From Eudromia elegans (lineage: Eukaryota; Chordata; Aves; Tinamiformes; Tinamidae): a DNA stretch of 64,000 bases. Positions within the stretch are counted from its first letter, which is position 1, and every line of letters begins with the position of its first letter. The translations under genes were made by a program, and so were the position numbers. Positions 28,743-37,955 of the stretch are shown in pieces. Location of the stretch: the NCBI GenBank assembly GCA_003342815.1, contig PTEX01000312.1, forward strand, positions 589,340 to 653,339, given 5' to 3'. The notes under the pieces are model-generated. The model was not told the DNA's origin. It worked only from the letters and a program-made list of their open reading frames with translations, and made no database searches.

Positions 28743-28864
28743 TTCCATTGCAAGGTTCCAAGCTTGTAAAGGCGGCGTGGGTCCTGCTGACAGAGGACAC
28801 GGGAGAGGCAGAGTCTCTGTATGTCTTTTTTTATTATTATTTCAATCTTTGTTGGTGAGAGCAG

Positions 28865-29460
28865 CCCTGAGGTATGGCAAGCGCCGGGGGTCAAGTTTGG
28901 AGCAGGGCAGAATTGGTGGTGGCGGGGCCAGGAGGAGCAAGATGTCCTCGCATGGGGTGCAGCACAGATGAGCCCCTACGAGTGCCGAGGGCCCTGGCCG
29001 AGGTCACTGCGGCAGGCGGCGTCACTCGTGAGCCCCTTGGTGAGGTCACAAGGCCATGGCCGGGCGCGGCGCAGCGCACAACAGGGAAGAGGAGGCGCTG
29101 GCCGCGCACGGCCCTGGTTGCGACGGTGGCGTTGGCGAAGCAGGAGCTGTGTCGCTGGCACTGGCCTCACAGCGAGTGTGTCGCTGGCGCGAGAGTCGCA
29201 CGAGCAGCGGGAGCCTGCGAGGCGCAGGGTGTAAGAGCCGCATCCTTCAACGCGCTGCTGCCCGCGTGCAGGGGGAGGCTGCAGGGGGTCACACTGGGGC
29301 AGGGATTTCCCCGGGGGCGGGAGGCTGGTGGAACCTGGACGTGTTTGGGAGGCGCTGGGAGCTCAGCGATTGCCTGTAGAGTGCCCCAAGGGGCAAGCGA
29401 GCCCGTGCCTGGACAGAGGGAGGGAGCTGGGGGCAGCTCATGAGCTGGCCCCAAACCTCT
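28865..29460 (+). promoter_or_regulatory. CpG-rich putative promoter / 5' region
   Basis: GC content and CpG density jump here compared with the AT-rich DNA around the island; CpG-rich runs are frequent between 28880 and 29345. This is the usual look of a vertebrate CpG-island promoter, and it sits just upstream of the candidate exons. No TATA box is evident. An ATG at 28874 opens a 189-codon frame, but long frames arise easily in such GC-rich DNA on both strands, so I do not call it coding. A first exon probably lies in this segment, with possible donors at GTGAGG near 29040 and GTAAGA near 29231, but its limits are unresolved. Confidence 0.5.
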
Positions 29461-29482
29461 CTCCTGCTCTCCCCNCCTACAG

Positions 29483-29582
29483 GCCTTGCAGGTGCTGCAG
29501 AGCCAAGGGCGGGAGCGTGAAGGCAGAAGGCTTCACGGAGCTCTCGCCTCTGGAGCGGGCCGCTGCGTCCCTTGCGGGACAG
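29483..29582 (+). other. Candidate internal exon A (100 nt)
   Basis: It is preceded by a pyrimidine-rich tract ending in CCTACAG and followed by a consensus donor, GACAG|GTGAGAG. In the frame that ends in phase 0 it is fully open and Cys-rich at the start (PCRCCRAKGG), then TELSPLERAAASLAGQ. That frame joins in phase with candidate exon B and on to the terminal exon. If translation starts at the ATG at 30131, this exon is 5' UTR. One ambiguous base (29475) lies within the acceptor tract. Confidence 0.5.
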
Positions 29583-29769
29583 GTGAGAGCTGGACCGGGC
29601 AGGCAGCGACACGGGCTGCTGACCTCGAGCGAGCACTGCACGCCCAGAGCTCTGCGGGCAGCTGGCAAAAAGCAGTGGTGCCCCGTGCGCCCTGGACCTG
29701 CCGAGAGCNGGGGCACTGCTCCTCAATGTGGAGGCCGCCTTCATGCCTCCTGCCTTCTCCTTTGCACAG

Positions 29770-29855
29770 GGTGTGTGGAGCGCCGCCCAGGCTGCTGTCC
29801 GTGTGGACAGTGCAGGAGAGAGGCGCTCACAGAGATCAGCTCTCCCTTGGAGCAG
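29770..29855 (+). other. Candidate internal exon B (86 nt)
   Basis: The acceptor is TTTGCACAG and the donor is AGCAG|GTAGCA. The inferred introns on either side are short, 187 nt (29583-29769) and 274 nt (29856-30129), as is common in compact GC-rich avian genes. In phase 0 it is open across its 28 codons and leaves two bases that complete a Ser codon with the first base of the terminal exon. A different frame shows a Cys-rich CCPCGQCRREALTEIS that loosely echoes exon A but does not phase with the terminal exon. Confidence 0.45.
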
Positions 29856-30130
29856 GTAGCACGTGGGGAGGAGGGAGGGAAGAGGCAGCCGCACATCCCC
29901 ATGCAGCTGTGTGGCTGGCATCAGGGCCGTGTGGGCTCTGCAGGGGGCTCCGCGCGAGCGCTGCCTCCTTGGCAGGCAGCCGTGGCTCTGGGTGCCGCTG
30001 GCGCTGGGTGCCCCTGTGTGTGTGGCTAGAGCACGCCCTGCTCTCTGGGCAGCGTTGGGCACTGCGCGGACAGGCTGCTAGGGCTGGTGGAGCTGAGCAC
30101 GTGCTCATGTCTGCTGCCCTCCCTTGCAGC

Positions 30131-30871
30131 ATGGAGTGGCTGAGGANGCGGCTGAGGAGGACGGCAGCCNCNGGGGAAGCAAAGGCCGTGGCTGAGGCTG
30201 GGCAGGCGGAGCGGCGTGCAACGGGCCTTCGAAGCTGGTGGCGCGCAGTGCGGGGCTGCTTTTGCCTGGGGCAGAGGTGCCGGCGCAGGGACAGCCTCGA
30301 CTACTGGGANACNAACGAGCTCGAGGACTACCTCCGGTGGCTGACCCGCGAGGAGTCGCACGTCTCCCAGGCCTCCCGCGTGCGCTTCTACATCGGGAGC
30401 GAGGCGAGCTCCCTGTGCAGCTGGGAGAGCGAGGCAGGGGCGGGCGTCTGCCTTGACTCTGAAGAGCCCCAGGGGAGCGAACGGCCCCGCGTGATCTTTT
30501 ACATTGGGAGTGGGACAAGCTCCCTGGCCAGCCAGGAGAGTGCTGCTGGTGTCGAGGGCGCACCCAACAGCTCAGAGCCCCAGCAGAGCGAACGGCCCCG
30601 CGCCATCTTTTATATCAGCAGCGGGTCAAGCTCCTTGGCCAGCCAGGAGAGCCATGCTGTCGTCGAGGGCAGCCTCAACAGCCCAGAGCCCCAGGAGAGC
30701 CAACGGCCCCGCGCCATCTTTTACATCGGCAGCGGGACNAGCTCCCTGGNCAGCTGNNNNAGTGCCGNNGCTGCTGAGGACTGNGCTGCNCANGANCCNC
30801 CCCAGGACACTGCAGCCCCGCGNGCCACCTTCTACATCGGCAGCGACACCAGCTCCCTGGCCAGCTGCTAG
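30131..30871 (+). CDS. Unrecognised protein with 37-residue FYIGS tandem repeats
   Basis: I do not recognise this gene. The conservative CDS starts at an ATG with A at -3 and G at +4, one base after a strong splice acceptor (CCCTCCCTTGCAG), and runs 246 codons to TAG. Residues 1-60 are basic and carry a small Cys cluster (CFCLGQRC, 43-50) followed by RRR. Residues 61-80 look helical and acidic (NELEDYLRWL). From residue 83 to the end the protein is a tandem repeat with an exact period of 37 residues: the core Phe falls at 86, 123, 160, 197 and 234. The consensus core is FYIGSGTSSLASQES, with an acidic/Pro/Ser spacer ending EPQxSxRP. Unit 5 is cut short and ends LASC. No signal peptide or membrane segment is seen. 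In this frame, most differences among the repeat cores are silent (TTT/TTC, TAC/TAT, ATC/ATT, GGG/GGC, AGC/AGT, CTG/TTG), which supports real translation. Translation could instead begin further upstream, because exons A and B are open in a compatible phase. Repeats 4-5 are partly masked by ambiguous bases. Function is unknown. Confidence 0.68.
   Translation: MEWLRXRLRRTAAXGEAKAVAEAGQAERRATGLRSWWRAVRGCFCLGQRCRRRDSLDYWXXNELEDYLRWLTREESHVSQASRVRFYIGSEASSLCSWESEAGAGVCLDSEEPQGSERPRVIFYIGSGTSSLASQESAAGVEGAPNSSEPQQSERPRAIFYISSGSSSLASQESHAVVEGSLNSPEPQESQRPRAIFYIGSGXSSLXSXXSAXAAEDXAXXXXPQDTAAPXATFYIGSDTSSLASC
30377..30868 (+). repeat. 111-bp in-frame tandem repeat array
   Basis: There are four full units (30377-30487, 30488-30598, 30599-30709, 30710-30820) and one partial unit (30821-30868), all 111 bp apart with no indels. 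The first 40-50 bases of each unit, coding FYIGSxxSSLAS, are the best conserved. The spacer halves diverge, most of all in units 1 and 4. The array lies wholly inside the CDS. Confidence 0.9.
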
Positions 30872-31155
30872 AGGCCCGCGCATGCCACACGNTGCAGCNC
30901 CNGCGGCANCGCTGCTCATCNAGNGACATCCCTGCCCAGCGTGGACACCAGCCGCAGCAGCAGCATCCCCTGCCACTCCACAGCTGCTCCACACAGGGAC
31001 ATTGTACATAGGTTACTTGTAAATATGTTGGTGTTAGGATAGAGTTAGGGTAGCTCATAGCTTGCTAAGAAGTTTGTAGGAGAACATAGGAGAGTGTTAT
31101 CTGATAGCTTGTGTTCTAAAACTGGTTGAAAAATAAAATGAACGGAGACAAAATG
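30872..31155 (+). other. Putative 3' UTR of the repeat-protein gene
   Basis: Sequence between the TAG stop and just past the poly(A) signal. GC content falls sharply after about 31010, as often happens at the end of GC-rich genes. It contains six isolated ambiguous bases between 30892 and 30924. Confidence 0.5.
31132..31137 (+). terminator. Poly(A) signal AATAAA
   Basis: A canonical AATAAA about 260 bases after the stop codon of the FYIGS-repeat CDS, on the same strand. It is the first canonical hexamer after the stop that I see. Confidence 0.6.
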
Positions 31156-32330
31156 AAATGCTTTTCCGTTGAATTCCTTCCTGTATCCTACCGACTCCCG
31201 CTCAAGGATGACAAGTGACCAACCGCTAAAAAGTAGCAGACGCTCAAGAGGCAAGAAGCGCTATCAAGCAGCAGAGGCTGAAGAGCACTTGCAGCTTTCA
31301 TCCCTTGCGGGCTGCCTGGACACTTGCCAAGCGCTGAGCTGCTCCTTTCCCCTTTCCTTGGGGGCTGCCTCCCCTCCTGCTGAGAGCTACAAACACCTGA
31401 GGAAAGGCTCCCTGCCCCTCGAGAGTCACTGCGCATATGCAAGCCTGCAGGAAAGATGCCACCAGGCCTGGTGCCTTCTCTCCACCTCCACAAGACCCAG
31501 CAGCTCTTGCGCTCTTCCCGCACACAAGCTTGCCCGTCAGTCCCCGTGTCTTTATACTTTGCCCTCCTGCTTCTTTCCTCACGATGCTCATGATAGCGTC
31601 TCCCTCAAGGCACCTTCACCCCTGCACTCCTACAGGCCGCAGAGTGACCGCAAGCAATCCCACGTCCCCTTCCTGCCATCCACATGGTGCTCTCCCCCTG
31701 CTCCCTCCTCCCTCTACCAACGGTTCGTTCCAACATCATTGCGTGTCTAGGGCATTGCCGTGGGACACCTCCCTGGAGAGAGGGACTTGGAGGAGGAGGC
31801 TGGTAGCTGCCCCATTAAAGAACAAATGCCAGGCGTCCTGCATGATCCTGCGTGCCCTGCCTGTGCCTGCATTCCTGGGGACACTGTGTGCAAGTGCTGG
31901 CAAAGCTGACGTTGAGCACGTGGGGCCAGGCCTTGCGTGGCCTCCCAGAGACACAGAGAGACTCTCTCTGCGCAGGAGGGAAAGCAAAAGCATGCCTTTG
32001 ACGAGCTTTCCTTTCCTCCTTCAGCTGATGGCGGAAAAGCTCCTGCCATCTTCACTGCTCTCCCCAGCAAATCCGCAGGCCACGCAGAGCTCACCTGGGA
32101 GCTGCGGCTCTCTCTTGCTTTTCTACTTGGCCAGCTCAGGGAGTGACGTTGTTTTCATTACTGCCAAGCAGCAGCCTCTAACTTTGCTGACCTCTTGCAG
32201 CACTTCTCTGCCATTAGGACTGGAGTCCAATTAGCATTTGTATTTTGCTGAGTGCACTATGGATGACTTGAAAACACGGAGAGGCAAGGCCACCCAATAA
32301 CCACTTCGAGATCTCTTGCATTTCCACGGG
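31156..32330. other. GC-rich flank of the island, ORFs of doubtful coding status
   Basis: This stretch is moderately GC-rich and pyrimidine-rich on the plus strand. Two plus-strand frames overlap: 193 codons (31169-31750, opened by a TTG; the first ATG is about 13 codons in) and 265 codons from an ATG at 31437 to 32234. The longer frame is Pro/Ser/Leu-rich with no domain I recognise and no repeat. A good acceptor-like CTTTCCTCCTTCAG ends near 32025. The frames could be chance openings in stop-poor DNA or an unrecognised downstream gene or exon. GC returns to background by about 32330. Confidence 0.35.
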
Positions 32331-35122
32331 GTAGGCTATCTTGAAAGTGCTGCTTTCATGTCTAGTCTACTATTTCATGGTGGCAGTATCACTAAGATGT
32401 TGTCTACATAGTGTGTTATAGTGCAATATTCTCTTTAAAAGTACAAGAAAGTGACAAAGGTAAGGAAACATTTTAGGAGGACTAAAAGAATAAACTGGGA
32501 ACATTGCAGTGTGGGCAAAGAAGCAGAAGTGAGGAAGGAAATAAGGATTAATGAGGCGACATCCACTTCAAGGTGATTTTAGTTGACAGAAAGTGTTATT
32601 CATCTGTCAGGGCATCCCTGATGTAAGTTAAGCTTCAGGGCTCGGAAGTGCATACTTTTTGTGATCCTCTTTCCTTCTGCTATGATAATAGTGGAGGTTT
32701 AAATGTGTGCAGAATAACTTCTCTTTCTTTTATGGACCATAAAAATGATCTATTTGCAACTGGACACAGCACTATAGCATCTGAGACTGCAGTTCCTTCT
32801 CAGCCTTGGTGGAATAGTATTGCAAAAATTTGCTGTAGAGCAGTCATGGAGCTCTTTTGCACCTATGGGGTACTGGCTTCCATCCAGAAACTTTAGTTTT
32901 AGCACTGTGGCATGACTGCTGCAAAGGGGAGCACCAGTCAGCGAGGGGAAGGCCCAGTATCAGTGGCCTTTGGTGTACAAACCACCTACTTGAGCGGTAC
33001 TTGTTAAGTAGGTGGGAAATGCTGGAGGCAAGTCACCTGGGACTGCTTTCTTCATGGATAGTCTGGAGCTAGCCAGTAGCAGAGCATGGCGCGGAAGCTG
33101 CTGCTCAAGCTTCTGCTCCTGTCAGCAGCTCTGGGACCACATGTGGTGGTAAATTTACTTGGACCACTTCTGAGCAGAGAGCTTGACCTCTGTGGAGTCC
33201 TATGCAAAAATGAGCTCCAGGTCTTCCTTTCTGTCAAAAAAAAGAGTTGTACTCTTGATAGTCTTCTCTTAACTTTGAAGTGTACCATGGACATTCTGTT
33301 GTTCATGGTGAAATAATGCTCTTTCATGTCATGTCTTTATGATAACCCCAAAAGTCTTTTTGTTGTTATATTATAGAAGGTGGGACCTGAATCTCATTTA
33401 TTATAGTATTTGTCCCACACTTCCATTGTAACTACTAAGATTATCTTGGAAAATGTCTAACCCCGGAAACTAAAATATCACTGAAAATTATTCTTTTTTT
33501 TTCTTTTTTTTTCCCCTTGTCTTTCATTCCTTGACAATCTTATTTCTGGATACACCACAGATTATTTTCTGTATTTATGCAGTGCTCAGTGACAACTTGC
33601 TGTGCACTATTATCCGTCAGTGAAATTAAAATAATGTTAAAAATTAAAGTAACACATAATAATTGCATTTAAAATTGTTGCTTTTTGCTTACATGACTCT
33701 AGATGTATTTTAGTGAAATAAACATGAGAAGTGATTAGTTTTGAGTGATTATTCTTCAGTGTGTATATTAATGAATTTGAAATATTTTGAATTAATACAA
33801 TATTGCGTGTGTCAATGAACATGTGATTTTAAGATATTAGATTGGTAAGACAGTGAGAGGACTACCAACAGTTATAAACTAGTATTAAAAAGCAATCTTC
33901 TATCGAAAAAACACTTAATGATATTGAACTAGTCCTTTCAATAACATCTGACAACTTGGCAAATGCCACATTTAACGTCATTTCATCTCTATTGTCAGAT
34001 ATTTCACAACACTGATTAGATAATTAAACCCCTAGGAGGTTCCTTTCCCTTCTTTTTTTTTTTTTTTTTTGACTACTGTTGTAGTTCACCTATAGTATTA
34101 ACATACAAGACTTATAATTATTTATAAGACTTATAATATAACTATTTATAATTATTTATAATAGATATTATTTATAGATATTATTTATAGATATTATTTA
34201 TATTATTACAACTTTTTAAGGCTAAAATTTGATTAATTTTCACCTCCAGACATCTTATACCTTTTTAGAATTATTTACTGAAGTCTGTATAAATTTCTTC
34301 AGCTAGTACATTATTGGTTAACTTAGGTTCAAAACCACTTGAGTACCAATTACTTTCAACATTTAGAAACAAGCCCTATGCCTCCAGACAAGTTCTAGGT
34401 TTCATGACCTTTAAATAGTTTTCTTAGCATAACAGTAATATTAGCACTATTCTAGAAACCAAATTAAAAGCTAAGTTTTCCTTTGCAATTTAATTGAAAA
34501 TATTTCCTTGTCCCTATCTTTGGAGGGCATAGGATTCCCACGGTGTGCCTTTGCCTCACTTATGAGTGTTGAACCATTCCTAGGTCTGGTATATATTCAG
34601 TTTTCCTTTCAGTCATCTTCCTTTTTCTTTCATTTATTAACCTCTTTGAAAAAGCTGCTTTCATTTTCCTATAAACCTGAACTGTGATTTATTTACACAT
34701 CTGTCCATGTTCCTAAATTTTGGGATTATGATTTCTTTAACACAGAGCAAACTATTCTGACTTAAGCCAGAATATTTATTTTTCACATTTTTTAGCTACA
34801 CATATGCACACCCTCGTGGACTGCTGGACTTTATTTATATACTTGTAAGTCATCATCAAAACTGCCACCACTTCCTTTGTTTCTCTCTAACACAAATTTG
34901 TGGTCCTCAGGTTTCTTTTCAGAGCTAGATACATTCATGGAATGTTAATTTCAATTCCAAAGTGTTATTTGAATGCAGTTTTTTACTTTATCAGGCTTTT
35001 TAATGCTATGATATTTATTAACGTACTATGCTTTTTTTTTACGATAAAGCAAACTTTTAAAGTAATTAATAAATTCATTAATTTTATTGAATTAATTTAA
35101 GACATTTGCTTTTCACTGATAC
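32331..35122. other. AT-rich non-coding DNA, no gene seen
   Basis: No frame above about 91 codons and no recognised family. It contains an 18-base T run at 34053-34070 and a perfect 13-bp minisatellite at 34161-34199 inside a wider ATTTATA-rich tract (34095-34210). Confidence 0.6.
34161..34199. repeat. 13-bp AT minisatellite, three perfect copies
   Basis: ATAGATATTATTT is repeated three times without change, within a longer stretch of related ATTTATAA units. Confidence 0.95.
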
Positions 35123-35330
35123 AGAGAATCACTGAGATTGGAAGGGTCATTTAGAGATTGTCTAGTCTAACCCATTTGCACAAAGCAGGGAAAAGCCAGA
35201 GCAGGTTGCTCAGGACCATATTCAGTCAGATTTGAATACTCAGTTTTTGAGTCTCTAAGCATAGAGACACCACAAACTCTCAGGGCAACTTATTCCAGTA
35301 CTTGGCCACTCATCTACAAAGCTCTTATTG
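35123..35330 (-). mobile_element. CR1 LINE 3' fragment, old
   Basis: On the plus strand this reads as the reverse of a CR1 3' end: GAGATTGGAAGGGTCATTTAGAG, then TAGTCTAACCC, and further on the segments matching the usual CR1 'cagggcaact tattccagt' stretch. No open frame remains. It is heavily diverged, so an old copy. Confidence 0.85.
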
Positions 35331-37501
35331 AAATAGAATAGGCTAAATGTTGGGGAATTCAGCTGTCCAGGAAGTTGAAATCTCATGAACTGGAACATAC
35401 ATGTTTAAATCCAATTTACAAAAGAATACATTTTTCTATGTTAATTTGTTGTTTCTAAGTTATAAAATAGGTTTACTTGAATTCCTTCAAGTTTATTACA
35501 CTTACTGTCTTGTTACGGGCAAAAACAATACACATATATGCAAAGTCAAGAATTTATTGTTAATGTAATTTAAGTCTTAACCATCTAAAGAAAGAATTGG
35601 TTCTAAACAAATCTTGGTTATAGTGATACTTACACTTCTACTTCATATTATAGAGTTAAAATGAATTTTCTTACACAATTTTTCTAGTAGCTACCTGTTT
35701 CTCTGGCATTAAGCTTATCTGGTCTTAAGCTTAAAGGTGGTGGCAGAATAGTTTTTATGGTCATCAGCATCCTGAGTCTTTCTCCATGAGAAATATGATT
35801 TTGATGTTCGTAGTTTCTTCCTTCTCATGATAGCATGCTTTGGACCATTTTTACATATTTGCATGTGTTTTATGCCTTGCCCTTTCTTCATCAGTCTGTA
35901 AATGCACCTCATACCTAAGTTTGCTACCTGAGATTTGTTTTGCATATGCTCTGTACTTATTCTTTGTTCTCTTTGATGTCCCCAAAACTGATATTATGAA
36001 ATTCACAAGGATCCTTTTCACTAATGACCAATGATTGATACTTGTGAGTCGTTCATAACTCTGCAGCCCCTGGTAGCACCCTGCACCTCTGCATTCAAGA
36101 TTCCTGTTCTCTTCCAGGGAAGCCTGTACTGCCTCTGTGTTGCATTTTATTCTGGAGTTGTGGTTAGCTTATTCTTTATAGAATAGATTATTCTTCATAG
36201 AAGAGCTGCTTTAAACTGCTGTCTATTAGTTGCACAAATACATATAACACTAAGACCATACAATGCACAAGCTAAGTAAAAAGTGAAATAAGATAGGTGG
36301 TAATGACCTGGCCATTAGGCTTTATCAACCTAATATGAATCTCCAAACTGCTCTGTCAAGCTAATATAAATCTCCAAATAGGCCCAATGAAACCCAGATA
36401 CAGTCTGACAGGTCCTGTGCCTGTGCTGTCTGCTTGAAACAAAGCCTTTATCCTTCTACAAGCCATAGACACAGATTTACCGGACTACAAGTTTACATAT
36501 GTCTAGTAACACGGAATGGCATCCTCCTTCATGACCAGCTTTGTTGATCTTGTTCAGCCTGATTATAGAAAATACAGTTCTACTTAACAGGGAAAAATAA
36601 AATTAGAAAAAGACTCTCAGGTTATGCCATCAAAATAAATAAGCTACAGTATTTTCAGTAACATCATTATGGTAATCTTCCTTCACAGCACTCTCAGCAA
36701 AAAACTGTTTTGATTCAGTGGAAATAAACTGACTACAAGAAAATAGTCTTTTAAGATGTGTTGGCAATTAGTTATTTAGTATTTGTGGAAATTTGACCTT
36801 TTTTTTTTTTTTGGTTAGTATTCTCATGTCTCTATTGTCTTAGGTTATTACACAACTTTATTATTTTTCTTCTTCTTAGAAGCTGTATGAGTTACACCAA
36901 ATATCATTGTATTTTTGCACTAGGTGAGTTTCTGGAGATCTTATAAAAATTAAGAGGCAATTGCGAGAGGCAATACTTCAAACACAAGAAATATCAGAAA
37001 GAAAACAGAAAAAAAGCACATAGAATATGAATGGATAGAATTATTAAAATCTACCTTTCAATTAAAAATATGATTGGAGTTGTTTAGCCGCATGCTCCAT
37101 GCTCACATCTCTGATTCTCTAAGGCAAAATGGTTAGCAAAATGGCTTTATTATTTTATATTATTTTAAAAATAACTTAGGTAAAATACGACAAAACCAGA
37201 TGAAGTTAAGCAAATAAACAGTGTTTAACCTAGCAAGGGCCTAAACAAGGCAAGTAAGAGAGACATAAAAATGCGCATTATAGAGCAAGTAGAGATAACA
37301 GATCCAGAATAAGATCTGATAAACTGTCTAATATTCCTTATGATCAAAGAAAATCTTTATGGAAAAACTCTCCCATGATGAAATCAGTTTTGTCAAAAAA
37401 GTAAATGGCATTTCCTTTTGAAAATGTGCTGTCTTCTTAACTGTATCTACAAAATAACCACTTTCCTAACTTCCACAAATCTGTGGTGCTGATTATAGAC
37501 A
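35331..37501. other. AT-rich non-coding DNA with one possible LTR remnant
   Basis: No gene seen. Around 36.29-36.56 kb an imperfect 24-bp direct duplication (AATCTCCAAA-containing units near 36327 and 36358) precedes a GGATAAAGGCTTTGTTTC sequence on the minus strand, which resembles the R region of avian LTRs. Ends and target duplications were not found, so it stays a suspicion. Confidence 0.4.
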
Positions 37502-37955
37502 GAATCACAGAATGGTTGAGGTTGGAAGGGACCTCTAGAAATCATCTAGTACAACCCCCCTGCTCAAGCAGGGACACCTAGAGCATGTGGCACAGCGTGG
37601 CACCCAGGTTGGTTTTGAAGATCTCCAGAGAAGGAGACTCCACTCTCTCTGGGCAGCCTGTTCCAGGGCTCTGTCACCCTCACATCAGTCAAGAAGTTCT
37701 CCCTGACATGCAGATGGAACTTTTTGTGTTTCAATTTGTGCCCATTACCCTTTGTCCTGTCATTGTCCACCACCAAGAAGAATTTGGCCCCATCCTCCCT
37801 ACACTTTCCGCTCAGGTACTTAGGCATATTAATCAGATCCCCTCTCAGTCTTCTGCAGGCTGAACAGGCCCAGGTTGCTTAGTCTTTCCTCATAAAAGAG
37901 AGGTTCAAGACTCTTAATCATCTTTGCGCTCTATGCTGGAACCTGTCTAGAAGTT
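37502..37955 (-). mobile_element. CR1 LINE 3' fragment
   Basis: The plus strand begins ATCACAGAATGGTTGAGGTTGG, the reverse of the CR1 3' end. The minus-strand frame (37564-37827) reads CREDGAKFFLVV, then RTKGNGHKLKHKKFHLHVRE and VRVTEPWNRLPRE, matching the C-terminus of CR1 ORF2. Upstream of that frame the LRELGLFSL-type region is recognisable near 37850-37900. It is 5'-truncated and inactive. Confidence 0.95.

Noticed and set aside
28874-29443. 189-codon ATG frame in the CpG-rich region
   Set aside because: Long frames are open on both strands here because GC-rich DNA has few stops. It shows no repeat, domain or silent-site pattern. It may overlap a first exon but is not supported as a CDS.
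29289-30062. 257-codon minus-strand frame across the island
   Set aside because: It crosses the candidate exons and introns with no splice logic on that strand. The repeat array supports plus-strand coding.
30504-31022. Other-frame readings of the 111-bp repeat (plus 172 codons; minus 127-152 codons)
   Set aside because: They are repeats only because the DNA is. Differences among units alter residues in these frames but are silent in the 30131 frame.
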